34,590 bases of DNA, from the NCBI GenBank assembly GCA_029780695.1, contig JAKOYD010000091.1, positions 1-34,590 of the forward strand, given 5' to 3'. The DNA is from Pseudomonadota bacterium. Its GTDB lineage: Bacteria > Pseudomonadota > Gammaproteobacteria > Burkholderiales > Burkholderiaceae_C. Below are positions 7,262-15,185 of this stretch, in pieces. Position 1 is the first letter of the stretch. Each line of letters starts with the position of its first letter. Below the pieces are notes generated by a model, which saw nothing but the letters and a program-made list of their open reading frames with translations, searched no databases and was not told the DNA's origin. A program made the translations under genes and the position numbers.

Positions 7262-8269
7262 ATGTCAAAGCCCAAGCCAGCACCGCTGCCGCCCGACACC
7301 GGAATCGGCGGGTACCGCGTGGTGCGCCGGATTTCGTCGGGGGGGTTCGGTGTCGTTTACCTGGCTGTCGACGCCGACGGCCAGCAGGTGGCGATCAAGG
7401 AATACCTGCCATCGGCCCTGGCCATGCGGTTGCCGGGCGAGCTGGTGCCGCGGGTGGCGCCCGAAAAGCTGTCGCTTTACCGCCTGGGGCTCAAGAGCTT
7501 CTTCGAGGAAGGCCGTTCGCTGGCGCAGATCTCGCACCCCTCGGTAGTGAGCGTGCTCAACTTCTTCCGCCAGCACGAGACGGTGTACATGGTGATGAAC
7601 TACCTGGAGGGTGCGACCCTGCAGGACTTCATCGTCACCGCGCGCGACCTGAAGAAGGCCAAGGTGTTCCGCGAATCCACCATCCGCTCGCTGTTCGACG
7701 AAATCCTGCGCGGGCTGCGCATCGTGCACCAGCACAAGATGCTGCACCTGGACCTGAAGCCGGCCAACATCTTCATCACCGATGACAACAAGGCGGTGAT
7801 GCTCGACTTCGGCGCCGCGCGCGAGGTGCTCAACAAGGAGGGCGACTTCACCCGTCCCATGTACACCCCCGGCTTCGCCGCGCCCGAGATGTACCGCCGC
7901 GATTCGGCCATGGGGCCGTGGACGGACATCTACGCCATCGGCGCCTGCATCTATTCGTGCATGCAGGGCTATCCGCCCAACGACGCTCCGCAGCGGCTGG
8001 AGAAAGACCGCCTGTCGCTCGCGCTGACCCGCCTGCGCGGCGTGTATTCGGACAACCTGATCGAAGTGGTCGAATGGTGCATGTCGCTCGACCCGCTGTC
8101 GCGCCCGCAGTCGGTGTTTGCGTTGCAGAAGGAACTGAGCCGCGAGGGCGAGCGCCAATACACCCGGCTGTCGGTGGGCGACAAGGTGCGGCTGCAGTTC
8201 GACAACGTGCTGAACGACACCAAGAAAAGCCTGCAGCGGGCCACGCGCCTGGGGGCCAGGCTGAAGTGA
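7262..8269 (+). CDS. Bacterial Ser/Thr protein kinase (Hanks type)
   Basis: A 335-aa cytoplasmic kinase. Kinase motifs appear in order: glycine loop SGGFGVVY (26-33), ATP-binding Lys46 in AIKEY, catalytic loop HLDLKPAN (162-169, Asp164), DFG (182-184) and APE (207-209). It has no transmembrane segment and no extracellular sensor domain, and ends about 40 residues after the kinase fold with a basic tail. ATG at 7262 is preferred over an upstream TTG at 7202, although no good ribosome binding site is seen. The PP2C phosphatase gene follows after 58 bases, making a matched kinase/phosphatase pair. Substrates are unknown; the pair could control metabolism or secretion, but nothing nearby shows which. 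Confidence 0.92.
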   Translation: MSKPKPAPLPPDTGIGGYRVVRRISSGGFGVVYLAVDADGQQVAIKEYLPSALAMRLPGELVPRVAPEKLSLYRLGLKSFFEEGRSLAQISHPSVVSVLNFFRQHETVYMVMNYLEGATLQDFIVTARDLKKAKVFRESTIRSLFDEILRGLRIVHQHKMLHLDLKPANIFITDDNKAVMLDFGAAREVLNKEGDFTRPMYTPGFAAPEMYRRDSAMGPWTDIYAIGACIYSCMQGYPPNDAPQRLEKDRLSLALTRLRGVYSDNLIEVVEWCMSLDPLSRPQSVFALQKELSREGERQYTRLSVGDKVRLQFDNVLNDTKKSLQRATRLGARLK

Positions 8270-8327
8270 CCCTGCCGCCATCGTTCGCTTCGGTCTGCCA
8301 CGCCGCCGTGCGCGCAAGGGCTATTGC

Positions 8328-9236
8328 ATGAAATTTTCCGTATTCCAGCTCAGCCGCCTGGGTGGTCGCCAGAAAAACGAAGACCGCATGGGTTATTGCT
8401 ACACCCGCGAGGCAGGGCTGTTCGTGCTGGCCGATGGCATGGGTGGACACCCCCAAGGCGATGTGGCGGCGCAGATCGCGCTGCAGGCGCTGTCGTCGCT
8501 GTTTCAGCGCGAAGCCCGGCCCCGGCTGCCCGCGCCGTCGGCGTTTTTGGGTTCGGCGCTGTTGTCGGCGCACCACCAGATCATCCGTTACGCCAGCGGG
8601 CAGGGCTTGATCGACACGCCCCGCACCACGCTGGTGGCGGGCGTGGTGCAGTCGGGCGAGCTGCACTGGGTCAGCTGCGGCGATTCGCGCCTGTACGTGG
8701 TGCGCGGCGGCACCCTGCTGACGCGCACGCGCGACCACTCGTTCATCGAGGCGCAAACGCGCGGCGGCGGCGCGCCCGAGGGCGTCAACCGCCACGTGCT
8801 GTACACCTGCCTGGGCTCGACGTTGCGGCCGGTTTTCGACACCGGCGGACCGCTGCGGCTGACCGAGGGCGACAAGGTGTTGCTCTGCTCCGACGGCCTG
8901 TGGGGCAGTTTGCCGGACGAGCAAATCGTGCACGCACTGGGCACACAGCCGGTGGCACGTGCCGTGCCGGCGCTGGTCGACGCCGCGCTGCAGGCCGCCG
9001 GCGAACGCTCCGACAACGTCACGGTGCTGGCGTTCGAGTGGGAAACACCGGCCAATGCGGGCGCGCCGCGCAGCGGCTTCACCGAAACCGGGCTGATGAG
9101 CGACGACGTTTTCGCCTCCACCATCCTGGCGGGCCATTTAGACCCGTTGCTGGAAGACATGGACGAAGACGCCATCGAACGCTCCATTGCCGAAATCAAC
9201 GACGCCATCCAGCGCACGAAGAAAATGCCCCCCTGA
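8328..9236 (+). CDS. PP2C-type Ser/Thr protein phosphatase
   Basis: A 302-aa metal-dependent phosphatase, probably reversing the upstream kinase. PP2C signatures are complete: NED (17-19), ADGMGGHPQGD (35-45), CGDSRLY in the middle, CSDGLWG, and SDNVTVL near residue 230. These Asp residues bind the two Mn/Mg ions. A C-terminal extension of about 60 residues, rich in Asp and Glu (LEDMDEDAIERSI), goes beyond the catalytic domain and may be regulatory. It is cytoplasmic, with no signal or membrane segment. The gene is followed by a 100-base structured repeat before rph. Confidence 0.93.
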   Translation: MKFSVFQLSRLGGRQKNEDRMGYCYTREAGLFVLADGMGGHPQGDVAAQIALQALSSLFQREARPRLPAPSAFLGSALLSAHHQIIRYASGQGLIDTPRTTLVAGVVQSGELHWVSCGDSRLYVVRGGTLLTRTRDHSFIEAQTRGGGAPEGVNRHVLYTCLGSTLRPVFDTGGPLRLTEGDKVLLCSDGLWGSLPDEQIVHALGTQPVARAVPALVDAALQAAGERSDNVTVLAFEWETPANAGAPRSGFTETGLMSDDVFASTILAGHLDPLLEDMDEDAIERSIAEINDAIQRTKKMPP

Positions 9237-9330
9237 GGCGCTGCGCGCCTCCCCCAAGGGACAACGCCAGTGGCCGGGCCAAGCCCGTTCCACGGCGTTC
9301 CCGCATGGCCTGCTCCGCGGCCTTTTTAAA
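9237..9330. repeat. GC-rich intergenic palindromic repeat
   Basis: The gap between the phosphatase gene and rph is filled by a structured sequence of a type I have seen between genes in Comamonadaceae genomes. Nested arms AACGCC/GGCGTT, GTGG/CCAC and GGGC/GCCC fold 9263-9299 into one long hairpin, followed by GCGGCC and a run of five T at 9323-9327. It may double as a transcription terminator or mRNA stabiliser. Family membership is from memory and needs a genome count. Confidence 0.5.
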
Positions 9331-9347
9331 TGGACACTTGCATAGTT

Positions 9348-10079
9348 ATGAGCGACTCCCTTTCACTTCGGGTTGATCGCGCGGCCGACGCGCTGCGCCC
9401 TGTCACCATCACGCGCGGCTACACCGTGCACGCCGAGGGCTCGGTCCTCATCGAGTTTGGGCAGACCAAGGTGCTGTGCACCGCGTCGGTCGAAGAGAAA
9501 GTGCCGCCCCACAAGCGCGGCAGCGGCGAAGGCTGGGTGACGGCCGAATACGGCATGCTGCCGCGCGCCACCCACACCCGCGGCGACCGCGAAGCCGCGC
9601 GCGGCAAGCAAAGCGGCCGCACGCAGGAGATCCAGCGCCTCATCGGCCGCAGCCTGCGCGCGGTGTTCGACCTGCGCAAGCTGGGCGAACGCACCATTCA
9701 CCTCGACTGCGACGTGATCCAGGCCGACGGCGGCACGCGCACCGCCAGCATCACGGGCGCCTACGTGGCCGCGCACGATGCGGTGACGTGGCTGCTGTCG
9801 CGCGGCACCATCACCGAATCGCCCATCCTGCACCCGGTGGCTGCCATCTCGGTCGGCATCGTGCGCGGCGTGCCGGTGCTCGACTTGGACTACCGCGAGG
9901 ATTCGGCCTGCGACACCGACATGAACGTGGTGATGACCGGCGCCGGCCACTACGTCGAAGTGCAGGGCACGGCCGAAGGCGCGGCATTTTCGCGCGCCGA
10001 GATGGACCAGCTGCTGCGGCTGGCCGAAAAGGGCATTGGCGAGCTGACCGCCATGCAGCGCGTCGCTCTATCAAAATGA
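9348..10079 (+). CDS. rph: Ribonuclease PH
   Basis: A 243-aa phosphorolytic 3'-to-5' exoribonuclease that trims tRNA precursors using inorganic phosphate. The family's conserved blocks are present: [16 protein letters not shown] at the start, the ring-interface and phosphate region [35 protein letters not shown], and the metal-binding [18 protein letters not shown] at 9348 gives the usual N-terminus; ATG at 9330 would add six residues and neither has a good ribosome binding site. The last codons (ALSK-stop) come from an intergenic repeat that overlaps the gene end, so the C-terminus differs from what the family normally shows. It sits in the conserved rph-rdgB-hemW order. Confidence 0.95.
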   Translation: MSDSLSLRVDRAADALRPVTITRGYTVHAEGSVLIEFGQTKVLCTASVEEKVPPHKRGSGEGWVTAEYGMLPRATHTRGDREAARGKQSGRTQEIQRLIGRSLRAVFDLRKLGERTIHLDCDVIQADGGTRTASITGAYVAAHDAVTWLLSRGTITESPILHPVAAISVGIVRGVPVLDLDYREDSACDTDMNVVMTGAGHYVEVQGTAEGAAFSRAEMDQLLRLAEKGIGELTAMQRVALSK

Positions 10080-10122
10080 TAGCTGCTTGCGCTTGTCAGA
10101 CGGGCGCTGGAGCCTTTTTTTA
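10065..10122 (+). repeat. Family intergenic repeat, copy 1 (rph–rdgB)
   Basis: The repeat has the form TCAAAATGATAGCTGCTTGC, then GCGCTTG...GCGCTGGAGCC and a T-run. It overlaps the final four codons and stop of rph and ends two bases before the rdgB start. Related copies occur at 17846-17899, 18465-18515, 27587-27635 and probably 33830-33885. It contains an imperfect GCGC inverted pair and could act as a weak terminator or mRNA processing site. Confidence 0.65.
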
Positions 10123-10124
10123 GC

Positions 10125-10724
10125 ATGAAGATCGTTCTCGCATCCAACAATGCCGGCAAGCTGGCAGAACTGCAGGCCATGCTGGCGCCGCTGGGCATGA
10201 ACCTGCTGCGCCAAGCCGACCTGGGCATCGGCGAGGCCGAGGAGCCGTTTCGCACCTTCATCGAAAACGCGCTGGCCAAGGCGCGCCACGCCGCCGCCGC
10301 TTCAGGCCTGCCGGCGCTGGCCGACGATGCCGGCCTGTGCGTCGACGCCTTTGGCGGCCTGCCGGGCGTGGATACCGCTTACTACGCGACGCAGTTCGGC
10401 TACGAAAAGGGCGACGCCAACAACGTGCGCGCGCTGCTCGAGCAGATGCAGCACATCGACCAGCGCTGCGCCGCCATGGTCAGCACGCTGGTGGCGCTGC
10501 GCTCGGCGGACGACCCCGAGCCGCTGATCGCCGTCGGCCGGGTGGTGGGCGAGATCGCGCGCGAGCGGCGCGGCAGCGGCGGCTTCGGCTTTGACCCGGT
10601 GATGTTCATCCCCGAATTCGGCCAGACCTTTGCCGAACTGCCGCCCGACGTGAAGAACGCGCACAGCCACCGTGGCCGCGCCGCCGCGCAGATGGTGCAA
10701 CTGATGCGCGAACGCTGGCTGTGA
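10125..10724 (+). CDS. rdgB: RdgB/HAM1 family dITP/XTP pyrophosphatase
   Basis: A 199-aa house-cleaning enzyme that hydrolyses dITP, XTP and related non-canonical nucleotides to monophosphates, keeping them out of DNA and RNA. The nucleotide-binding start SNNAGKLAEL (8-17), the ADDAGLCVDA block (about 66-75), GFGFDPVM near residue 145, and the C-terminal SHRGRAA are all present, and the length matches the family. ATG follows the repeat T-run directly, with no Shine-Dalgarno sequence. The stop overlaps the hemW GTG start (GTGA), which indicates coupled translation. Confidence 0.95.
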   Translation: MKIVLASNNAGKLAELQAMLAPLGMNLLRQADLGIGEAEEPFRTFIENALAKARHAAAASGLPALADDAGLCVDAFGGLPGVDTAYYATQFGYEKGDANNVRALLEQMQHIDQRCAAMVSTLVALRSADDPEPLIAVGRVVGEIARERRGSGGFGFDPVMFIPEFGQTFAELPPDVKNAHSHRGRAAAQMVQLMRERWL

Positions 10725-11920
10725 ACGAGGTCGCCCACTACCTGCGCCCCGGCACGCTGCAACTGCCGGAGCTGCCCCCGCTGTCGCTGTACGTGCACCT
10801 GCCCTGGTGCCTGAAGAAGTGCCCGTACTGCGACTTCAATTCGCACGAGCGGCGCCCGGAAGCCGACGCGCTGGCGCAGCAGGCGCGCTACGTCGACGCG
10901 CTGATGGCCGACCTGGAGGCCAGTCTGCCGCTGGTGTGGGGGCGTCAGGTGCACAGCGTGTTCATCGGCGGCGGCACGCCCAGCCTGTTCGAGCCGCAGC
11001 AGATCGACCGGCTGATTGCGGGCGTGCGGGCGCGCCTGCCTCTGGCGCCCGCGTGCGAGGTGACGCTGGAGGCCAACCCCGGCACCTTCGAGCGCGAGCG
11101 CTTTGCGGCGTTTCGCGCTGCGGGTGTCACGCGCCTGTCCATCGGCGTGCAGAGCTTCGACGACCGGCACCTGAAGGCCATTGGCCGCGTGCACGACGCG
11201 GCGCAGGCGCGCGCGGCGGTGGAGGAGGCGGCGCGCGCGTTCGACACCTTCAACCTCGACCTGATGTACGCCTTGCCCGGCCAGACCCTGCCCGATCTGG
11301 TGCGCGATCTGCAGACGGCGCTGGCGTTCAGGCCGCCGCACCTGTCGCTCTACCACCTGACCGTGGAGCCCAACACCGTGTTCGCCAAGTTCCCGCCGCG
11401 CCTGCCCGACGAGGACAGCGCGTGGGACATGCTGGACCACATCACCCTGGCAACCGCGCAGGCAGGGCTGGAGCGCTATGAAGTGTCGGCCTATGCGCGC
11501 GCCGGACACCGTTGCGTGCACAACCTGAACTACTGGCAGTTTGGCGACTATCTGGGCCTGGGCGCGGGCGCGCACGGCAAGCTGAGCTTTCCGCATCGCA
11601 TCGTGCGGCAGGTGCGCCATCGCCAGCCCGACCTGTACATGAGCAAGGCGCTGGAGGGCGACGCCGTGGCGCAGGCGCATGAAGTCGCGCGGCGCGACCT
11701 GCCGTTCGAATACATGCTGAACGCGCTGCGCCTGAAGGACGGCTTCACGCTGCAGGACTACATGGAAAAGACCGGCCTGCCGCCGAGCAGCCTGGGCGAC
11801 GCGCTGCAAAAAGCAGAGCAATCTGGCTGGCTGGCACAAGACGGGGTGGTGTTCACGCCCACGGCGCGCGGCTTCGATTTTCTGAGCGATCTGCAGCAGC
11901 TGTTCTTGCCCGCGGCCTGA
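10721..11920 (+). CDS. hemW: HemW, radical SAM heme chaperone
   Basis: A 399-aa protein related to oxygen-independent coproporphyrinogen oxidase (HemN) but now regarded as a heme chaperone that delivers heme to respiratory enzymes. It has the radical SAM motif CLKKCPYCDF (C-x3-C-x2-C followed by Phe), the GGGTPSLF block that binds SAM, and SIGVQSFDD. The C-terminal HemN_C region starts around residue 300. The start is GTG, overlapping the rdgB stop by four bases. Genuine HemN has an extra N-terminal cysteine context that is absent here, consistent with HemW. Confidence 0.94.
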   Translation: MNEVAHYLRPGTLQLPELPPLSLYVHLPWCLKKCPYCDFNSHERRPEADALAQQARYVDALMADLEASLPLVWGRQVHSVFIGGGTPSLFEPQQIDRLIAGVRARLPLAPACEVTLEANPGTFERERFAAFRAAGVTRLSIGVQSFDDRHLKAIGRVHDAAQARAAVEEAARAFDTFNLDLMYALPGQTLPDLVRDLQTALAFRPPHLSLYHLTVEPNTVFAKFPPRLPDEDSAWDMLDHITLATAQAGLERYEVSAYARAGHRCVHNLNYWQFGDYLGLGAGAHGKLSFPHRIVRQVRHRQPDLYMSKALEGDAVAQAHEVARRDLPFEYMLNALRLKDGFTLQDYMEKTGLPPSSLGDALQKAEQSGWLAQDGVVFTPTARGFDFLSDLQQLFLPAA

Positions 11921-12113
11921 GCGGGCGACGTGTCGGACCACGCCCGCGTGCGGGTAGTCCTGTGCTGACGCAGCGCGGGTGCCCGCGCCTACTGCGCTCG
12001 CGCCGGGCCTTGCCTACAGTGGAGTCATCGCAAGACACACACGCTTTCGTCACGGTACGAAGGCACTTGCGGTAACCAACCCATCAGAGCCATCCATCAA
12101 AGGAGCAACCGAC

Positions 12114-12323
12114 ATGAACGAAGACACCATCGCCGGCAACTGGAAGCAATTCAAGGGCAAGGTCAAGGAGCAGTGGGGCAAGCTCACCGACGACGACCTG
12201 GACGTGATCGCCGGCAAGCGCGACCAGATGGTCGGCAAGATGCAAGAGCGTTACGGCATCGCCAAGGACGAGGCCGAAAAGCAGCTGAACGACTGGGAAA
12301 CGCGCGCCAACTACCGCTGGTAA
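12114..12323 (+). CDS. CsbD family stress-response protein
   Basis: A 69-aa protein with the family core NWKQFKGKVKEQWGKLTDDD and a second block around GKRDQMVGKMQERYG. CsbD/YjbJ proteins are small, abundant, hydrophilic and induced in general stress or stationary phase; their molecular role is not established. ATG at 12114 is preceded by AAGGAG at a proper distance (12100-12105), which rules out the longer upstream frame from 11979. It is a single-gene unit, closed by a strong terminator 20 bases downstream. Confidence 0.92.
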   Translation: MNEDTIAGNWKQFKGKVKEQWGKLTDDDLDVIAGKRDQMVGKMQERYGIAKDEAEKQLNDWETRANYRW

Positions 12324-12343
12324 GCCACCCGCTGTTCACCTGT

Positions 12344-12383
12344 AAAAAAAACCGCGCTGGACTTCGGTCCGACGCGGTTTTTT
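12344..12383. terminator. Bidirectional Rho-independent terminator
   Basis: Arms CCGCGCTGGAC (12352-12362) and GTCCGACGCGG (12367-12377) with the stable TTCG loop and one mismatch, flanked by seven A on the left and six T on the right. It serves csbD on the plus strand and the LOG-dgkA-sigma operon on the minus strand. Confidence 0.92.
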
Positions 12384-12406
12384 CTTTGTGCGCCAAGCGC
12401 TGGCGG

Positions 12407-13009
12407 TCAGATCTTGTCGAGCCGCGTAGGCGCTGGGTAAGCGGCTTCGCGCACCAGCGTCTGCAGCAGCGTGTGCCAGTCGTCGCCCACTTCGATCAGC
12501 GCCATCTGTGCCGCACCCATGAAGCCGCTGGCCACGCTGTGGCGCATAAAGGCCAGCATGGCGTCGTAATAGCCGGCCTGGTTGAGCAGGCCGATCGGCT
12601 TGTCGTGATAGCCGAGCTGGCGCCAGGTCCAGGCCTCGAAGAATTCCTCGAACGTGCCGATGCCGCCGGGCAGCGCCAGGAAGGCGTTGGAGCGCTCGGC
12701 CATGATGCGCTTGCGCTCGTGCATCGTCTCGACCACGATCAATTCGGTGCAGCCGCGGTGCGCGTGTTCGCGTTCGACCAGCGCGCGCGGAATCACGCCA
12801 ACCACGCTGCCCCCCGCGGCCAGCGTGGCGTCGGCCACCACGCCCATCAGCCCGGCGCGGCCGCCGCCATAGACCAGTTGCCCGCCGTGGCGGCCAATCC
12901 AGTCGCCCACCTGCCGCGCCACGTCGACAAAGGCCGGGTCGGCCCCCGGACGCGAGCCGCAATAGACGCAGACGGAAAAGGCGGGGGCGGTGCAGTTGAT
13001 GGCGTTCAT
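12407..13009 (-). CDS. LOG family protein (cytokinin riboside 5'-monophosphate phosphoribohydrolase type)
   Basis: A 200-aa Rossmann-like protein of the TIGR00730/LOG family. It has the nucleotide-binding YGGGRAGLMG (about residues 45-54) and the defining PGGIGTFEEFFE (about 114-125), in which the Glu is catalytic. LOG enzymes release ribose 5-phosphate from nucleoside monophosphates; in bacteria the substrate is often AMP and the physiological role is unclear. The old label 'lysine decarboxylase' is not supported. The ATG overlaps the dgkA stop (ATGA), so it is the last gene of a six-gene minus-strand operon. Confidence 0.92.
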   Translation of the reverse strand: MNAINCTAPAFSVCVYCGSRPGADPAFVDVARQVGDWIGRHGGQLVYGGGRAGLMGVVADATLAAGGSVVGVIPRALVEREHAHRGCTELIVVETMHERKRIMAERSNAFLALPGGIGTFEEFFEAWTWRQLGYHDKPIGLLNQAGYYDAMLAFMRHSVASGFMGAAQMALIEVGDDWHTLLQTLVREAAYPAPTRLDKI

Positions 13010-13413
13010 GTGAAGAAGCGAGCGTAAAGCGCCGCCAGCCAGATGCCGCCGGCCAGCAGCAGGCTGAGCAGCACGGCGGCCGATCCCATGTCCTTGGCGC
13101 GCTTGGACAGGTCGTGCCACTCGGGGCCGATGCGGTCGATGGCGGTTTCGATCCCGGTATTGAGCAGTTCCACGATCATCACGAACAGCACCGCACCGGC
13201 CAGCAGCGCGGTTTCCGTCCAGTGGCGTCCCAGCCAGAACGACGCAGGCAGCAGCACGGCGGCGGCGATGGCTTCTTGCCGAAAGGCGGTTTCGCCCCAG
13301 CCGGCCTTCAGCCCTTCGATGGAATAACCCGTGGCGTGCCAGATGCGGGACAAGCCGGTGCGGCTTTTCTGCGGGTTGACCGCCGCGTCGGGGAGGGGAG
13401 TTTGCGAATTCAT
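13006..13413 (-). CDS. dgkA: Diacylglycerol kinase
   Basis: A 135-aa inner-membrane kinase that phosphorylates diacylglycerol back to phosphatidic acid. An amphipathic N-terminus (LSRIWHATGYSIEGLKAGW) is followed by three membrane helices. The signature VELLNTGIETAIDR (about residues 84-97, with catalytic Glu) and the DLSKRAKDMGSAAV block, which coordinates ATP, are complete. ATG at 13413 is chosen; an in-frame ATG at 13449 would add 12 unconserved residues. The stop overlaps the LOG gene start, and the RDD gene ends 45 bases upstream. Confidence 0.94.
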   Translation of the reverse strand: MNSQTPLPDAAVNPQKSRTGLSRIWHATGYSIEGLKAGWGETAFRQEAIAAAVLLPASFWLGRHWTETALLAGAVLFVMIVELLNTGIETAIDRIGPEWHDLSKRAKDMGSAAVLLSLLLAGGIWLAALYARFFT

Positions 13414-13458
13414 GCCGCGATTGTCGGGCCGTGCAATGACGGGCGGCATGGGTGCGTT

Positions 13459-14007
13459 TTACCGGCGGCGCCGCGCAAGGTCGGGCTGCACGTCGATCAG
13501 CCGCGTACCGGCCCAGGCGTCGTGCCAGAACTGCTGCTGCGGATGAAAGCGGCTGAGCAGCGCCCACACCGCCACCCACCCCACCAGCAGCACCGCGACC
13601 TCGCCGCCGGACAGCTTGAACGGCGCCATGGCCGCCAGCGGCGGCAAGAACCACAGCCACATCAGCAGGTAGCGCCACAGCGCGCGCGGCCACCTCAGGG
13701 GCTGGCCCGCGCGGTCGACGATGCGGATGTGCCAGGTCTTCATGGGCAGCGTCTGCCCCTTGCACCAGAAGTAGACGAAATAGATCGCCAGCACGCCGAA
13801 CACCACCGCCTGCAGGCCGTGGCGGTTGTCCAGTGCATGCCGCGTGTTGGTCGCGATGCCGAACAGCAGGCCCGGCAACACCACCATGCCGAACATCAGC
13901 GTGCCTTCGTACAGCCAGCTGGCCATGCGCCGACGCAGCGAGGGCGCGCGCAGCGACAGCGGTTCAGGGGCGGCGGCGGAGGCCGGGGCGGCTGCGGACG
14001 AATTCAT
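13459..14007 (-). CDS. RDD family membrane protein
   Basis: A 182-aa protein with an Ala/Pro/Ser-rich N-terminal tail, the LRRRMASWLYEGTLMFG segment in which the family usually has R-x2-A...D, and four hydrophobic segments (about 36-52, 67-84, 112-128 and 135-150). GQTLPMKTWHIRIVDRAGQP is the typical RDD loop. The exact function of RDD proteins in this context is unknown; some act in ion transport. The canonical Asp of the first helix is replaced by Glu here (YEG). It sits in the middle of the sigma-factor operon with short gaps on both sides. Confidence 0.85.
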   Translation of the reverse strand: MNSSAAAPASAAAPEPLSLRAPSLRRRMASWLYEGTLMFGMVVLPGLLFGIATNTRHALDNRHGLQAVVFGVLAIYFVYFWCKGQTLPMKTWHIRIVDRAGQPLRWPRALWRYLLMWLWFLPPLAAMAPFKLSGGEVAVLLVGWVAVWALLSRFHPQQQFWHDAWAGTRLIDVQPDLARRRR

Positions 14008-14063
14008 GCATCAGGGCTTGGGAACCACCGGCAACCCGCGGCCAGCGGGCGCGGCGTGCCGGC

Positions 14064-14684
14064 TCAGCGCGATTCGGGCACCACGGGTTGCAGCGGCTGT
14101 GGCAGGAGTGTATTGCGATTCACCGGGGGCAAGCGCAGCGCAGCGTCGGCGGCGGGCGCGGCCGGCGGCACTGTCACTGGCACCGGCGGGCGCGCCGATC
14201 GAAGCAGACGGTCGGCCGGCGCGGGCCGCAGCGCCGGCGCGGCGCCGGTCGAGAGGGCGGGGCGGTCGTTGGCCAGCCGTTCGCGCTGTTCGGCGGGCAG
14301 GGCCTGGTACTCCTCCCACTTGGCGCGCTTTTCGTCGGCCGGCACCTGACGCACCTCGCCAAAGTTGAGGCGTGCCTGCGTGCGCTGCGCCGGCGTCAGG
14401 TTGACCCATTCGGCCATCCGGCTTTGCAGCGTGGCGCGCTCGTCAGGCGACATTCGGCTGTAGTTCTGGCTCAGCGCGACCCATTTGCGCTGCTGGTCGG
14501 CGTTGATGCTGGACCAGAGCTTTTCGAGCGGCTGCAGCGCGGCACGGCGCTCGGCGTTCAGGCTGCGCCATTCGATCTGGCCGGCGGCCTGGGCCAACGT
14601 CAGGCTACCGGCCAGATCCTGGGCGTGCGCCGGCCCCAGCACCGACGCAGTCAGTGCAACGAGGAGGGCTGGCGGCAGACGCAT
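14064..14684 (-). CDS. DUF3106 periplasmic protein
   Basis: A 206-aa protein with a clear signal peptide (residues 1-21, cleavage after AHA). The mature part is helical, built of repeated 'W-x-x-L-s...R-x-R-x-x-W' elements such as KWVALSQNYSRMSPDERATLQSR, which is the DUF3106 pattern. The C-terminal 60 residues are Pro/Ala-rich and probably disordered. The layout resembles periplasmic Spy/CpxP-type stress proteins, but I cannot show relatedness. Being third behind an ECF-type sigma factor, it is a candidate target of envelope stress control. Confidence 0.8.
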   Translation of the reverse strand: MRLPPALLVALTASVLGPAHAQDLAGSLTLAQAAGQIEWRSLNAERRAALQPLEKLWSSINADQQRKWVALSQNYSRMSPDERATLQSRMAEWVNLTPAQRTQARLNFGEVRQVPADEKRAKWEEYQALPAEQRERLANDRPALSTGAAPALRPAPADRLLRSARPPVPVTVPPAAPAADAALRLPPVNRNTLLPQPLQPVVPESR

Positions 14685-14717
14685 CAGGCCGGGGCAGGTG
14701 ACGGGTGGACGGGCGGG

Positions 14718-15185
14718 TTATCGGCCCGCCGGCGCGTTGCTGCCCGCCGAACCTGCCTTCAGGTACTGCAGAAAGCCGGGGTCGGCATAGGCCTCGGGCG
14801 GCAGATCGTCGGTCAGCAGCGCCGCGTCAACGTTGGCTACTTCGAGCGTGCGGTTGTCGGTCTGGGTGACGTTGATAACCACCAGGCCCGCCGCCATCAC
14901 CAGCACCAAGGCGGCCGAGGCCATGCGGCCCCAGAAACCGAGGCCATCGTCGCCGAAGCTCAACGTGGCGCTGCTGCCGTTGCGCGACACCGCGCTGGCA
15001 ACGCGGCGATGCGCCACCGCCGCGGGTTGCTTGCGCCGGGCCAGCGCCTGCTCGCGCGCCACGCGCAGGCGCTCGCCAATGTCGTGCGGCAGCGCCTCGG
15101 CGCCGTTCGACAGCCGGGCGGCCACGCGCAAACCAAAGCGGTTTTGCAGGGTTTCGTGATGAAGATGACTGTAGTTGGTGTTCAT
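14718..15185 (-). CDS. DUF3619 single-pass membrane protein, possible anti-sigma factor
   Basis: A 155-aa protein whose ATG overlaps the sigma-factor stop (ATGA at 15182-15185), so it is translationally coupled. The N-terminal cytoplasmic part (residues 1-95) carries FGLRVAARL and ERLRVAREQAL helices. One membrane helix lies at about 101-120 (ALVLVMAAGLVVINV) and a short periplasmic tail follows. DUF3619 has no proven function. Gene order, coupling and N-in topology all match anti-sigma factors of ECF sigmas, but no zinc-binding or ASD motif is visible, so this role is inference. Confidence 0.8.
   Translation of the reverse strand: MNTNYSHLHHETLQNRFGLRVAARLSNGAEALPHDIGERLRVAREQALARRKQPAAVAHRRVASAVSRNGSSATLSFGDDGLGFWGRMASAALVLVMAAGLVVINVTQTDNRTLEVANVDAALLTDDLPPEAYADPGFLQYLKAGSAGSNAPAGR

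Noticed and set aside
7848..9137. Minus-strand 429-codon frame across kinase and phosphatase genes
   Set aside because: No motif or ribosome binding site, and both genes on the plus strand carry complete catalytic signatures.
12407..13009. Lysine decarboxylase
   Set aside because: The PGGxGTxxE motif defines the LOG phosphoribohydrolase family; the decarboxylase label is an old misannotation.
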